Of a stretch of DNA of 64,000 nt, positions 35,244-44,829 are shown piece by piece. The notes beneath the pieces were generated by a model that searched no databases, was not told where the DNA came from, and saw only the letters and a list, made by a program, of their open reading frames with translations. The stretch is from NCBI RefSeq assembly GCF_041200175.1, contig NZ_CP165727.1, positions 2,758,501-2,822,500 of the forward strand, written 5' to 3'. How positions within the stretch are numbered: the stretch's first letter is position 1; every line of letters begins with the position of its first letter. The stretch comes from Streptomyces sp. R33 (GTDB taxonomy: Bacteria; Actinomycetota; Actinomycetes; Streptomycetales; Streptomycetaceae). The position numbers and the translations under genes are program-made.

Positions 35244-35938
35244 GAGCGGCGTCCCTTCAGCCAGAGGATCACGGGGGCGGCGAGGGCGGCGACGAGCACG
35301 GGCAGCCCGGCGGGCAGCACGGGGAGCAGGCCCAGCCCGAGGACGACGGCGAGCGCGGCGACGGCCCGCTCGGTGGCGGTCTTCAGCATCGGCGCGAGCA
35401 GGGCCAGGAACACGGCCGGCCCGGCGGCGTCCAGCCCCCATGCAGAGGTGTCGCCGAGGGCTTCGGCGCCGAGGGCACCGAGCAGGGTGGTGAGGTTCCA
35501 CAGGACGTACAGGCTCAGCCCGGTCACGGTGAACCCGAGCCGCGCCGACCTGCGGTCGGGCTGCGCCAGCGCCACGGCGGTGGTCTCGTCGATCACCCAG
35601 TGGGCGGCGAGGGGCCGCACCGCCCCGGGCAGCGCGAGCAGCTGCGAAAGCCGCAACCCGTAGAAGGCGTTGCGCGTACCGAGGAAGAAGGCACCGGCGG
35701 CCGCGGTGAACGGGTTCCCGCCCGCGGCCAGCGCGCCGACCAGCGCGAACTGCGAGGCTCCGGTGAACACCAGCAGGCTCAGCACACAGGCCTGCAGCGC
35801 ACTGATCCCGGCCCCGGCCGCGGTCACCCCGAACGCGAACCCCGACAGCCCGACGGCCACCCCGACACCGAGCGCGTCCCGTACGACGGCGCCGCGCGGC
35901 CGCCCGGCGATCCCCCCGGGGGTCGCCTCCATCACCAT
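35240..35938 (-). CDS. azlC: AzlC-family branched-chain amino acid permease
   Basis: 232 aa. The AzlC core is typical: DALGVGVAVGLSGFAFGVTA, SLLVFTGASQFALVGALAAGG, LGTRNAFYGLRLSQLL and HWVIDETTAVALAQ. GGGAG precedes the ATG at 35938. An AraC-type regulator follows upstream on the same strand, the usual partner of azlCD, and may respond to the exported compound. Confidence 0.92.
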   Translation of the reverse strand: MVMEATPGGIAGRPRGAVVRDALGVGVAVGLSGFAFGVTAAGAGISALQACVLSLLVFTGASQFALVGALAAGGNPFTAAAGAFFLGTRNAFYGLRLSQLLALPGAVRPLAAHWVIDETTAVALAQPDRRSARLGFTVTGLSLYVLWNLTTLLGALGAEALGDTSAWGLDAAGPAVFLALLAPMLKTATERAVAALAVVLGLGLLPVLPAGLPVLVAALAAPVILWLKGRRS

Positions 35939-36161
35939 CCGTTGTTCTCCCACCCGGCGAAAGTACGCAGGCCGGGCGGGTCGGGTCTTGTACGTTCTTG
36001 CACGCGGGAGGCGGGGACCGGCCCGGCCCCGGCGCCGCACCGGCTCGCCGGGCAGCGCGGTCGGCTGCGCCTCGACCCCGGCGAGCGGTCCGGCGCCCCC
36101 GGACCGCCGAACCGGTCGGGGTCGAGTGATCGTCCCGGCCACCGCCGCCGGCCGTGAGCCC

Positions 36162-36998
36162 TTAGCCGCCCGCGCGTTCGCGGCGGTACGCGCCCGGCGG
36201 GACGCCGACGATGCGGGTGAAGTGCCGGTTCAGGTGCGGCTGGTCGGTGAAGCCGACGGCGACGGCCGCCTCCGCCGGCGGGGTCCCCGCGTCCAGCAGC
36301 CGGCGGGCCTGCCGGACCCGGGCGTCGGTCAGCCAGGTGTGCGGCGGCATCCCGTACCGCTCACGGAAGGCCCGCAGCAGGGCGAACGGGCTCGTCCCCA
36401 GTTCCGCGGCCAGCTGGTCCAGCGACGGCGGCCCCGCCATCCGCTCCTGGAGCACCGCCCGGGCCGCCGCGGCGTCGGCGGCTCCGGCGCTGCGGACCGC
36501 ACGGGCGGGCAGCGGCCCGGCGTGCCGGGTCAGCATCCGCGCCACCGCACGGCGCAGCAGTGTGTCGGCGGCCAGCGCGTTGCCCTCCTCCGCGGCCCGG
36601 TGCACCTCGGTGATCACGTGCGAGGTCTGCGGGTCGGTGACGGAGTCGGCAGTGAAGCCGGGGGTCCCGCGCAGGCCGCCGATCTCCGCGGCGACCTCGG
36701 CGATCAGCTCGCGGGAGGGGTACAGGGTGGCGTAGGCCCAGCCCTCGGGGACCCCGGCCCGCGCGGTGTGCGGCACCTCGGGGTTGATCAGGACCACGCT
36801 CCCGGGCCCGGCCCGCACGATGCCGCCGGGCAGGCCGACCTCCTCGATGCCGCCGGTGACCGCCGCGATGACGTAGCCGTCATGGGCGTGGCGCGGGAAG
36901 GTGTGGCGTACGTAATGGGCGCGCAGCAGGTCCAGGCCGGGCAGTTCCGCGTACTGCCAGTGCCGGGCCCACTCCCGCTCGACCGCCTCGTCCGCCAT
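36162..36998 (-). CDS. AraC-family transcriptional regulator
   Basis: 278 aa. The N-terminal cupin sensor domain (HTFPRHAHDGYVIAAVTGGIEE, VVLINPEVPHTARAG) is followed by the double HTH: LDQLAAELGTSPFALLRAFRERYGMPPHTW and EAAVAVGFTDQPHLNRHF. ATG 36998. The frame stays open far upstream but over lhr on the other strand. It is upstream of azlCD, so it is likely their activator. Confidence 0.9.
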   Translation of the reverse strand: MADEAVEREWARHWQYAELPGLDLLRAHYVRHTFPRHAHDGYVIAAVTGGIEEVGLPGGIVRAGPGSVVLINPEVPHTARAGVPEGWAYATLYPSRELIAEVAAEIGGLRGTPGFTADSVTDPQTSHVITEVHRAAEEGNALAADTLLRRAVARMLTRHAGPLPARAVRSAGAADAAAARAVLQERMAGPPSLDQLAAELGTSPFALLRAFRERYGMPPHTWLTDARVRQARRLLDAGTPPAEAAVAVGFTDQPHLNRHFTRIVGVPPGAYRRERAGG

Positions 36999-37095
36999 CC
37001 CCCCATTCTGCGCCCCGGCCCTTTCGGCGCGCCGCCCGGTCCGGCCGTTTCCCCAGGTCCGGCCCGTTGTCAGTACCCGGGTGCAGGATGGGGGC

Positions 37096-40000
37096 ATGGC
37101 CGGCTCTGCGCTCGATTCGTTCTCCCCCGCGACCCGCTCCTGGTTCACGGGGGCCTTCGTCCAGCCCACCTCCGCGCAGGAGGGCGCCTGGCGGGCCATC
37201 CGTGAGGGCTCCGACGTGCTCGTCGTGGCGCCGACCGGTTCCGGCAAGACCCTGGCCGCCTTCCTCGCCGCCCTCGACCAGCTCGCGTCCGCCCCGCCGC
37301 CGGCCGAGCCGAAGAAGCGCTGCCGGGTGCTGTACGTGTCCCCGCTGAAGGCCCTCGCGGTCGACGTCGAGCGGAACCTGCGCAGCCCGCTGACCGGGAT
37401 CCGCCAGGAGTCGGTCCGCCTGGGTCTGCCCGAGCCGGAGATCCGGGTGGGGATCCGCTCGGGGGACACCCCGCCGGCGGAGCGGCGGGCGCTGGCCACC
37501 CGGCCGCCGGACATCCTGATCACCACGCCCGAGTCGCTGTTCCTGATGCTGACTTCGGCGACGCGGGACGCACTGGCCGGGATCGAGACGGTGATCCTGG
37601 ACGAGGTGCACGCGGTCGCGGGGACCAAGCGCGGCGCGCACCTGGCCCTGTCGCTGGAGCGGCTGGACGAGCTGCTGCCCCGCCCGGCGCGCCGGATCGG
37701 GCTGTCGGCGACGGTCCGGCCGGTGGACGAGGTGGCCCGGTACCTCGCGCCGCGCGGCAAGGTCGAGATCGTCCAGCCGCCCTCGGCGAAGGAGTTCGAC
37801 CTGTCGGTGGTCGTCCCGGTGCAGGACATGGGCGAGTTGGGCGGCTCCCCGGCCTCCGAGGGGAAGGACGGCGGGGACAAGCCCTCGATCTGGCCGCATG
37901 TGGAGGAGCGCATCGCGGACCTGGTCCAGGCGCACCGCTCCACGATCGTGTTCGCCAACTCGCGCCGTCTCGCCGAGCGGCTGTGCAACCGGCTGAACGA
38001 GATCGCGTACGAGCGGGCCACCGGCGAGCAGCTGTCCGAGGGGGCACCGCCGCCGGCCGAGATCATGGCCCAGTCGGGGGCGGCCCGGGGCGCCCCGGCG
38101 CTGCTGGCGCGGGCGCACCACGGCTCGGTCTCCAAGGAGCAGCGGGCCTTGGTGGAGGAGGATCTGAAGGCGGGCCGGCTGCCCGCCGTGGTCGCCACCT
38201 CCAGCCTGGAACTGGGCATCGACATGGGCGCCGTGGACCTGGTGGTGCAGGTGGAATCCCCGCCCTCGGTGGCCTCCGGCCTCCAGCGGGTGGGCCGGGC
38301 CGGGCACCAGGTGGGCGCGGTCTCCACGGGCGTCGTGTTCCCCAAGTACCGCGGGGACCTGGTCCAGGCGGCCGTGGTCACGGAGCGGATGCGCACCGGG
38401 TCCATCGAGTCGCTGCGCATCCCGTCGAACCCGTTGGACGTGCTCGCGCAGCAGCTGGTCGCGATGACCGCGATGGACACGTGGCAGCTGGACGAGCTGC
38501 TGGCGCTGGTGCGGCGGGCGGCGCCGTTCGCGGCGCTGCCGGAGTCGGCGTTCACCGCGGTGCTCGACATGCTGGCGGGCCGGTACCCGTCCGACGCGTT
38601 CGCGGAGCTCAGACCGCGGGTGGTGTGGGACCGGGTGGCGGGGACGATCACCGGCCGGCCGGGCGCCCAGCGGCTCGCGGTCACCTCCGGCGGCACGATC
38701 CCCGACCGCGGGCTGTTCGGCGTCTTCCTCGCGGGCGCGGACCCGAAGAAGGGCGGCGGCCGGGTCGGCGAGCTCGACGAGGAGATGGTCTACGAGTCCC
38801 GCGTGGGCGACGTGTTCACCCTGGGCACCACCTCCTGGCGGATCGAGGACATCACCCGCGACCGGGTCCTGGTCTCCCCCGCCCCCGGGGTCCCCGGGCG
38901 GCTGCCGTTCTGGAAGGGCGACCAGCTGGGCCGCCCGCTGGAACTGGGCCGCGCGGTGGGCGCGTTCCTGCGCGAGCTCGGCGGCCTGCCCGAGGAGGAC
39001 GCCCGGCTGCGGCTGGTGGCGGCCGGCCTCGACGCCTGGGCCGCGGAGAACGTCCTGGCCTATCTCGCGGAGCAGCGCGAGGCCTGCGGCCACGTCCCGG
39101 ACGACCGGACCATCGTGGTCGAGCGGTTCCGCGACGAGCTCGGCGACTGGCGGGTCGTGGTCCACTCCCCGTTCGGCGCCCAGGTGCACGCCCCCTGGGC
39201 GCTGGCCCTCGGCGCCCGCCTCGCCGAGAAGTACGGCATGGACGCACAGGTCATGCATGCCGACGACGGGATCGTGCTCCGGCTGCCCGACGCGGACCTG
39301 CTCTCCATGGACCTGCTGGACCACGACCCTGCGGCCTCCCACGCCTTCGAGTTCGACGACGAACAGGCCCCGCTGGGCGCTGCGGACGTCGCCTTCGACC
39401 ACGGCGAGATCAACCAGATCGTCACCGACCAGGTCGGCGGCTCCGCCCTGTTCGCCTCCCGCTTCCGCGAGTGCGCGGCGCGCGCCCTGCTGCTGCCGCG
39501 CCGTAGTCCCGGCAAGCGCACCCCGCTGTGGCAGCAGCGCCAGCGGGCCTCCCAGCTGCTCCAGGTGGCTTCGGAGTTCGGCTCGTTCCCGATCGTGCTG
39601 GAAGCCGTACGGGAGTGCCTCCAGGACGTGTTCGACGTGCCGGGCCTGACGGAGCTGATGGGGGACATCGAGGCGCGCCGGGTCCGCCTCGTCGAGGTCA
39701 CCACCCCCGAACCGTCCCCCTTCGCCCGGTCGCTGCTCTTCGGGTACGTCGCCCAGTTCCTGTACGAGGGGGACTCGCCGCTCGCCGAGCGCCGGGCGGC
39801 CGCGCTCTCGCTGGACTCCCGCCTGCTGGCGGAGCTGCTCGGCCAGGCGGAGCTGCGCGAACTGCTCGACGCGGAGGTACTGGAGGAGCTGGAGCGGGAG
39901 CTCCAGTGGCGAGGCGAGGACCGGCGGGCCAAGGACGCCGAGTCCGTCGCCGACCTGCTGCGCCTGCTCGGCCCGCTCACCACGGCCGAACTGGCCGAGC

Positions 40001-41688
40001 GGGGCGCCGACCCGGCCTGGCCGAAGGCGCTGGCCGATGCCCGCCGGGCCATCATGGTCCGGATCGGCGGCGCGGACCACTGGGCGGCGATCGAGGACGC
40101 GGGCCGGCTGCGCGACGCGCTGGGCACGGCGCTGCCGGTCGGGGTCCCGGAGGCGTTCACCGAGCCGGTCAAGGATCCGCTCGGCGACCTCCTGGCCCGG
40201 TACGCCCGCACCCACGGGCCGTTCACCACGACCGCCGTCGCCGCCCGCTTCGGCCTGGGCGCGGCGGTGACCGAGGGCGCCCTGCACCGGCTCGCGGCGG
40301 CGGGCCGGGTGGTGCAGGGCGAGTTCCACCCGGCCGGCATCGGCCAGGAGTGGTGCGACGCGACGGTGCTGCGCAGGCTGCGCCGCCGCTCCCTGGCGGC
40401 GCTGCGCCAGGAGCTGGAGCCGGTCCCGCCGACCTCCCTGGCCACCTTCCTGCCGCAGTGGCAGCACCTGGGCGGGGCCCTGCGCGGCATCGACGGCCTG
40501 GCCCGGGCCGTCGAACAGCTCCAGGGCGCCCCCGTACCCGCCTCGGCGCTGGAGCGGCTGATCCTGCCGTCGCGGGTCGCGGGGTACTCCCCGACCCTGC
40601 TGGACGAGCTCACCACCACCGGGGAGGTGGTCTGGGCGGGCGCCGGGGCCCTCCCGGGCAAGGACGGCTGGGTCTCGCTGTACCTGGCGGACGCGGCCCC
40701 GCTGCTGCTGCCGCCGCCGCACCCGCTGGAGCTGACGCCCCTTCACCGGTCGATCCTGGACACCCTGTCCGGCGGGTACGGGCTGTTCTTCCGCCAGCTC
40801 GCGGAATCGGTGCGCGCCAAGTGGTCCGAGGCCACGGACCTCGAACTGTCCGAGGCCGTCTGGGACCTGGCCTGGTCGGGCCGGCTGACGAACGACACCC
40901 TGTCCCCGCTGCGCTCCCTGCTCGGCTCGGGCCGTACGGCGGGCGCCACCGCCCACCGGGCCCGGCGCACGGTCCCGCGCGGCCGGTACGGGACGCTCAG
41001 CGCGCAGGTGTCCCGCCCGGGCCCGCCCACGGTCTCCGGCCGCTGGTCGCTGCTGCCTTCCCAGGCCCCCGACCCCACCCACCGGGCCCACGCACTGGCC
41101 CGGACCCTGCTGGACCGGCACGGCGTGGTCACGCGGGGCGCGGTGGCCGCCGAGGGCGTGGAGGGCGGCTTCAGCGCGGTGTACCGGGTCCTGTCCGCCT
41201 TCGAGGACAGCGGCCAGGCCCGCCGCGGCTACGTGGTGGAGGGTCTGGGGGCGGCCCAGTTCGCGATGGACGGCGCGGTGGACCGGCTGCGGTCGGCCGA
41301 ACGGAACCCGCCCCCGCTGGCGGCGGTGGTCCTGGCCGCCGCCGATCCGGCCAACGCGTACGGGGCGGCCCTGCCCTGGCCGGAGCCCCCGGCCGGGGCC
41401 ACCCACAAGCCGGGCCGCAAGGCGGGCTCGCTGGTGGTCCTGGTCGACGGCGAACTCACGCTGTACCTCGAGCGGGGCGGCAAGACGCTGCTGGCCTGGC
41501 CCCCGGCGGACGACCCCCGTCTCGCGGCGGCCACCGCGGCCCTGGCGGCCGCGTCCCGGATCGGCACCCTCCCGGCGCTCACGGTGGAACGCATCAACGC
41601 CGCCCCGGCATTGACCTCCCCGCTGGGCCCGGCCCTGGAGACCGCCGGCTTCCACGCCACCCCTCGGGGCCTGCGCCTGCGCCCGTGA
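37096..41688 (+). CDS. lhr: large ATP-dependent DNA helicase Lhr
   Basis: 1530 aa superfamily 2 helicase. Motif I APTGSGKTLAAFLAAL, motif II DEVHAVAGTKRGAHL, motif III GLSATVRP, motifs V-VI ATSSLELGIDMG and RVGRAGHQ are all in the first ~430 residues. Winged-helix and Lhr-core domains follow; the second half is the long C-terminal region typical of bacterial Lhr. 3'-5' translocase in DNA repair; in mycobacteria it is damage-inducible. It lies near an endonuclease VIII-like glycosylase. Start ATG 37096, 15 bases after another in-frame start. Confidence 0.93.
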   Translation: MAGSALDSFSPATRSWFTGAFVQPTSAQEGAWRAIREGSDVLVVAPTGSGKTLAAFLAALDQLASAPPPAEPKKRCRVLYVSPLKALAVDVERNLRSPLTGIRQESVRLGLPEPEIRVGIRSGDTPPAERRALATRPPDILITTPESLFLMLTSATRDALAGIETVILDEVHAVAGTKRGAHLALSLERLDELLPRPARRIGLSATVRPVDEVARYLAPRGKVEIVQPPSAKEFDLSVVVPVQDMGELGGSPASEGKDGGDKPSIWPHVEERIADLVQAHRSTIVFANSRRLAERLCNRLNEIAYERATGEQLSEGAPPPAEIMAQSGAARGAPALLARAHHGSVSKEQRALVEEDLKAGRLPAVVATSSLELGIDMGAVDLVVQVESPPSVASGLQRVGRAGHQVGAVSTGVVFPKYRGDLVQAAVVTERMRTGSIESLRIPSNPLDVLAQQLVAMTAMDTWQLDELLALVRRAAPFAALPESAFTAVLDMLAGRYPSDAFAELRPRVVWDRVAGTITGRPGAQRLAVTSGGTIPDRGLFGVFLAGADPKKGGGRVGELDEEMVYESRVGDVFTLGTTSWRIEDITRDRVLVSPAPGVPGRLPFWKGDQLGRPLELGRAVGAFLRELGGLPEEDARLRLVAAGLDAWAAENVLAYLAEQREACGHVPDDRTIVVERFRDELGDWRVVVHSPFGAQVHAPWALALGARLAEKYGMDAQVMHADDGIVLRLPDADLLSMDLLDHDPAASHAFEFDDEQAPLGAADVAFDHGEINQIVTDQVGGSALFASRFRECAARALLLPRRSPGKRTPLWQQRQRASQLLQVASEFGSFPIVLEAVRECLQDVFDVPGLTELMGDIEARRVRLVEVTTPEPSPFARSLLFGYVAQFLYEGDSPLAERRAAALSLDSRLLAELLGQAELRELLDAEVLEELERELQWRGEDRRAKDAESVADLLRLLGPLTTAELAERGADPAWPKALADARRAIMVRIGGADHWAAIEDAGRLRDALGTALPVGVPEAFTEPVKDPLGDLLARYARTHGPFTTTAVAARFGLGAAVTEGALHRLAAAGRVVQGEFHPAGIGQEWCDATVLRRLRRRSLAALRQELEPVPPTSLATFLPQWQHLGGALRGIDGLARAVEQLQGAPVPASALERLILPSRVAGYSPTLLDELTTTGEVVWAGAGALPGKDGWVSLYLADAAPLLLPPPHPLELTPLHRSILDTLSGGYGLFFRQLAESVRAKWSEATDLELSEAVWDLAWSGRLTNDTLSPLRSLLGSGRTAGATAHRARRTVPRGRYGTLSAQVSRPGPPTVSGRWSLLPSQAPDPTHRAHALARTLLDRHGVVTRGAVAAEGVEGGFSAVYRVLSAFEDSGQARRGYVVEGLGAAQFAMDGAVDRLRSAERNPPPLAAVVLAAADPANAYGAALPWPEPPAGATHKPGRKAGSLVVLVDGELTLYLERGGKTLLAWPPADDPRLAAATAALAAASRIGTLPALTVERINAAPALTSPLGPALETAGFHATPRGLRLRP

Positions 41689-41727
41689 ATCCGGTCGCCG
41701 CATCCGGTCGCCGCATCCGGTACCCGG
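41689..41727. repeat. 13-bp short tandem repeat after lhr
   Basis: About three copies of ATCCGGTCGCCGC, the last diverged, beginning in the lhr stop region. No function seen. The rest of the gap to 41911 should hold the promoter of the following lipoprotein gene. Confidence 0.7.
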
Positions 41728-41911
41728 ATCCAGTGACGGAATCCGGCATTCCGGTCTCGACCATCGCGCTTACGTTCCGCTTATGTCTTGAGCACGTCAC
41801 GAAGCCCTTCTCAGCTGGCAGCCCCGCCCCTTTCTGGACTATCAAGATCACCGCAGGCATCGAGCGTGACGATGCCACATCAAAAGATCACACTCATGGG
41901 GGACCAGAAAA

Positions 41912-42601
41912 GTGAGCACCAACACCATGCGGCGAGCGGCAACGGGCGTAATCGGTCTGGCGGTTGCCGGAACCCTGACCCTCACCGGCTGCAAGAACGG
42001 CAACGAAGAGGTCGCACCCGCGCAGTCGAGCGCGCCCGCCGCCCAGCCGAGCCAGGGCGGGCAGGAGTCCGCGCAGCCCAGCACCCCGGCCAGCCCCTCC
42101 ACCGGCGGCGGCCAGGCCCCCGCAGGCGCGGCGGGCCAGGCGAAGCCCGGCCAGACCTTCAAGATCGGCGAGACGGCGCAGGTGCCGTTCAGCTACGGCA
42201 GCACCAAGGGCGGCACCCTCGCCCTCACCGTCACCGCCGTCGAGCAGGGCCAGCCGGCCGACCTGGACGCGCTCAAGCTGGGCGACAAGGTCAAGGGGAT
42301 GATCCCCTACTACATCCGCTACTCGGTCAAGAACATCGGCACCGTGGACCTCTCGTACGCCTCCGTGGGCCACATGAAGGGCCTGCTCCCGGACGGCTCC
42401 GAGGCCCAGGGCGTCTCCGTCATCGGCAAGTTCGAGAAGTGCAAGGACGAGTCGCTGCCGAAGGGCTTCACCAACGGCCAGACGCAGACCAGCTGCGCGA
42501 TCGCCCTGGCGCCCTCGGCCCAGACGAAGGTGGTCGGCGCCGAGTACTGGGGCGACCCGTACAACAACCTGAACGACGGCAAGGGCCTCTTCTGGAAGTA
42601 A
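41912..42601 (+). CDS. hypothetical lipoprotein
   Basis: 229 aa. Signal peptide with lipobox LTGC (Cys27) and a Ser/Pro/Gln/Gly-rich linker to about residue 80. The folded domain is a DUF4352-like beta sandwich by its pattern (VTAVEQGQPADLDALKLGDKV, PYYIRYSVKNIGTVDLSYA). It has a Cys pair in FEKCKDES and QTQTSCAIAL that could form a disulfide outside the cell. GTG 41912 follows GGGGGACC. Function unknown. Confidence 0.82.
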   Translation: MSTNTMRRAATGVIGLAVAGTLTLTGCKNGNEEVAPAQSSAPAAQPSQGGQESAQPSTPASPSTGGGQAPAGAAGQAKPGQTFKIGETAQVPFSYGSTKGGTLALTVTAVEQGQPADLDALKLGDKVKGMIPYYIRYSVKNIGTVDLSYASVGHMKGLLPDGSEAQGVSVIGKFEKCKDESLPKGFTNGQTQTSCAIALAPSAQTKVVGAEYWGDPYNNLNDGKGLFWK

Positions 42602-42768
42602 CGGCACGGCGGAAGCGGTAGCGGTCACCTCCGCACCTCCCCCTTCCCGACGACGAGCCCCCGCCCGCGCCACAGCGCGGCGGGGGCTCCGGCCGTCCCG
42701 GCCCACCGCGCACCACGCGCCGGCCACCGCGCACCACCCCCGGCCCCCTTCGGGGCGACAATGGCGCC

Positions 42769-43566
42769 ATGCCCGAAGGAGACAGCGTCTGGCGCGCCGC
42801 GGCCCGGCTGCACGCGGCCCTCGCCGGCCACGAGCTGACCCGCTGCGACCTGCGCGTCCCCCGCTTCGCCACCTCCGACCTCAGCGGCCGCACCACCCTG
42901 GACGTCACCCCGCGCGGCAAACACCTCCTCGCCCGCTTCGAGGGCGGCCTCACCCTCCACACCCACCTGGGCATGGACGGCGCCTGGCACGTCTTCGCCG
43001 CGCACGAGAAGTGGCACGGCGGCCCCGCCCACGAGATCCGCGTCGTCCTCGCCACCACCGGACACACGGCCGTCGGCTACCGCCTCCCGGTCGTCGAGCT
43101 GCTCCGCACCGCCGACGAGGACCGCGCCGTCGGCCACCTCGGCCCCGATCTCCTCGGCCCCGACTGGGACGCCGACCAGGCCGCCGCCCGCCTCCTCGCC
43201 GCCCCCGGGCGCCCGCTCGGCGAGGCCCTGCTCGACCAGCGCAACCTCGCCGGCATCGGCAACATCTACAAGAGCGAGCTCTGCTTCCTGGCCCAGGTCA
43301 CCCCCTGGACCCCCGTCGGCGACCTCCCCGACCCCGCGACCACCGCCGTCCGCCTCGCCGGCGCCGCCCACCGCCTGCTGCGCGCCAACATCGGCGACCG
43401 CCGGATCCGCAACACCACCGGCAGCCACCGCCCCGGCCAGGAGCTCTTCGTCTACGGCCGTGCGCACCGCCCCTGCCTGCGCTGCGGCACCCCCGTCCGC
43501 GAGGCCCCGCAGAACGACCGCCCGACCTACTGGTGCCCCCACTGCCAACCCGGCCCTACGGCCTAG
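42769..43566 (+). CDS. Fpg/Nei-family DNA glycosylase (endonuclease VIII-like)
   Basis: 265 aa. The N-terminus MPEGDSVWRAA has the catalytic Pro2 and Glu3; PEGD rather than PELP places it with Nei/Nei2 enzymes. LLDQRNLAGIGNIYKSE carries the helix-two-turn-helix. The C-terminal zinc finger is CLRC...CPHC. Removes oxidised pyrimidines and nicks the strand. It lies near lhr, another repair gene. Confidence 0.93.
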   Translation: MPEGDSVWRAAARLHAALAGHELTRCDLRVPRFATSDLSGRTTLDVTPRGKHLLARFEGGLTLHTHLGMDGAWHVFAAHEKWHGGPAHEIRVVLATTGHTAVGYRLPVVELLRTADEDRAVGHLGPDLLGPDWDADQAAARLLAAPGRPLGEALLDQRNLAGIGNIYKSELCFLAQVTPWTPVGDLPDPATTAVRLAGAAHRLLRANIGDRRIRNTTGSHRPGQELFVYGRAHRPCLRCGTPVREAPQNDRPTYWCPHCQPGPTA

Positions 43567-43602
43567 TTGACGCTCCGTCAGATGCGGTCGTACGGTCCCG
43601 GC

Positions 43603-44373
43603 ATGCCCACACCCAGAGCCCCGTACGACCTCTCCGGCCGGACCGCCCTCATCACCGGCGCCGCGAGCGGCATAGGCCGCGCCACCGCCGTGCTCCTCGC
43701 CGGGGCGGGCGCCGCCGTGCACTGCGCCGACCGCGACGAGCCCGGCCTCGCCGAGACGGCGGACCTCGTCGCCAAGGCCGGCGGATCCGCCACCGTCCAC
43801 CCCCTCGACGTCACCGACCGCGCAGCCCTGCGCGCCGCCGTCGCAGTCGCCGGACCGCTCGACATCACCGCCGCCATCGCCGGGATCATGCACACCAGCA
43901 GCGTCCTGGAGACCTCCGACGAGGACCTCGACCGGGTCCTGGACATCAACTTCAAGGGGATACTGCGCACCTGCCAGGAGGCCGCCCGCGCCATGATCTC
44001 GGCCGGTCGCCCCGGCTCGATCGTCACCATGGCCTCCGGCGCCGTGGACGCCGCCCAGCCCGGCCTGCTCTGTTACAGCGCCGCCAAAGCCGCCGTCGTC
44101 CAGCTCACCAAGACCCTCGCCACCGAGGCCGGCCCCCACGGCATCCGTGTCAACGCCGTCGCCCCGGGCTGGATCCGCACCCCGATGACCGGGCGGCACA
44201 GCCCCGAGGTCCAGGAGCAGACCGAGGCCGCGATGGTCCGGATGTCCCCCCTGCGCCGCGTCGGCGAGCCCGAGGACATCGCCCAGGCCGTGCTCTACCT
44301 CGCCTCGGACGCCTCGTCCTTCATGACGGGCCAGATCCTCCGCCCGAACGGGGGAGTGTCGATGCCCTGGTAG
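43603..44373 (+). CDS. short-chain dehydrogenase/reductase
   Basis: 256 aa. Cofactor motif TALITGAASGIGRATAV, Ser in VTMASGAV, catalytic pair in YSAAKAAVVQL, and the tail PEDIAQAVLYLASDASSF are those of classical SDR enzymes. Start ATG 43603; a TTG at 43567 in frame is less likely. Substrate unknown. The 3' end overlaps a convergent small gene by 53 bases. Confidence 0.9.
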   Translation: MPTPRAPYDLSGRTALITGAASGIGRATAVLLAGAGAAVHCADRDEPGLAETADLVAKAGGSATVHPLDVTDRAALRAAVAVAGPLDITAAIAGIMHTSSVLETSDEDLDRVLDINFKGILRTCQEAARAMISAGRPGSIVTMASGAVDAAQPGLLCYSAAKAAVVQLTKTLATEAGPHGIRVNAVAPGWIRTPMTGRHSPEVQEQTEAAMVRMSPLRRVGEPEDIAQAVLYLASDASSFMTGQILRPNGGVSMPW

Positions 44374-44605
44374 CCGCCCGGTCGGCCGCCGCCACATCCC
44401 CCCGGGGTCCGTCGCCCGCCGCCCGCAGTGCCCTGCGTACGGGCCGCGGCGTGCAGTGCACCGGCAGCAGGCCCAGCCCCCAGCCGCCCACGGCGACCGC
44501 GCCCTCCACCGGCCCCGACTCGCCCGGGGCCAGCGCCAGGCGCAGCACCGCCCACCACCACAGCACGCCCATCGCCAGCGCGAGGGGTATGAGTAATCGC
44601 CGCAC
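44321..44605 (-). CDS. small membrane protein with a TTA codon
   Basis: 94 aa. The N-terminus is a single hydrophobic segment (LLIPLALAMGVLWWWAVL), followed by a Gly-rich stretch and LLPVHCTPRPVRRAL. GTG 44605 has GGGAGG at good spacing. Codon 4 is TTA, read only by the bldA tRNA in Streptomyces, so production is probably limited to development or late growth. The last 53 bases overlap the SDR gene. Function unknown. Confidence 0.6.
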   Translation of the reverse strand: MRRLLIPLALAMGVLWWWAVLRLALAPGESGPVEGAVAVGGWGLGLLPVHCTPRPVRRALRAAGDGPRGDVAAADRAATRASTLPRSGGGSGPS

Positions 44606-44754
44606 GGACGCCTCCCAGCGACCGGGGACCCGGACGGGACCATCGTCCCGCAACCCCTCCGACCCCGCACCCAGAACAGCACGGCGGCCGGCGAGCCCGC
44701 CCGGGCCCCCGGCCCACCGCAAAGCCCCGTACGAGCGGGCGCAGCGAACGGCAC

Positions 44755-44793
44755 GGAGCCCCGGTCGGTGCGTCACGCACCGACCGGGGCTCC
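44755..44793 (-). terminator. terminator after clgR
   Basis: Perfect 18-bp stem with a 3-base loop (TCA), starting 37 bases beyond the clgR stop. No T-tract. Confidence 0.8.
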
Positions 44794-44829
44794 GGCCACG
44801 CTCATTTCTTCACAGCTCGCGCATCGAGC

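Noticed and set aside
36880..41703. A 1607-codon minus-strand frame opposite lhr
   Set aside because: Composition is Arg/Gly/Val-rich without domains; it is the mirror of the lhr codon bias.
41689..41911. Possible riboswitch before the lipoprotein gene
   Set aside because: No known aptamer core or strong conserved structure could be recognised.
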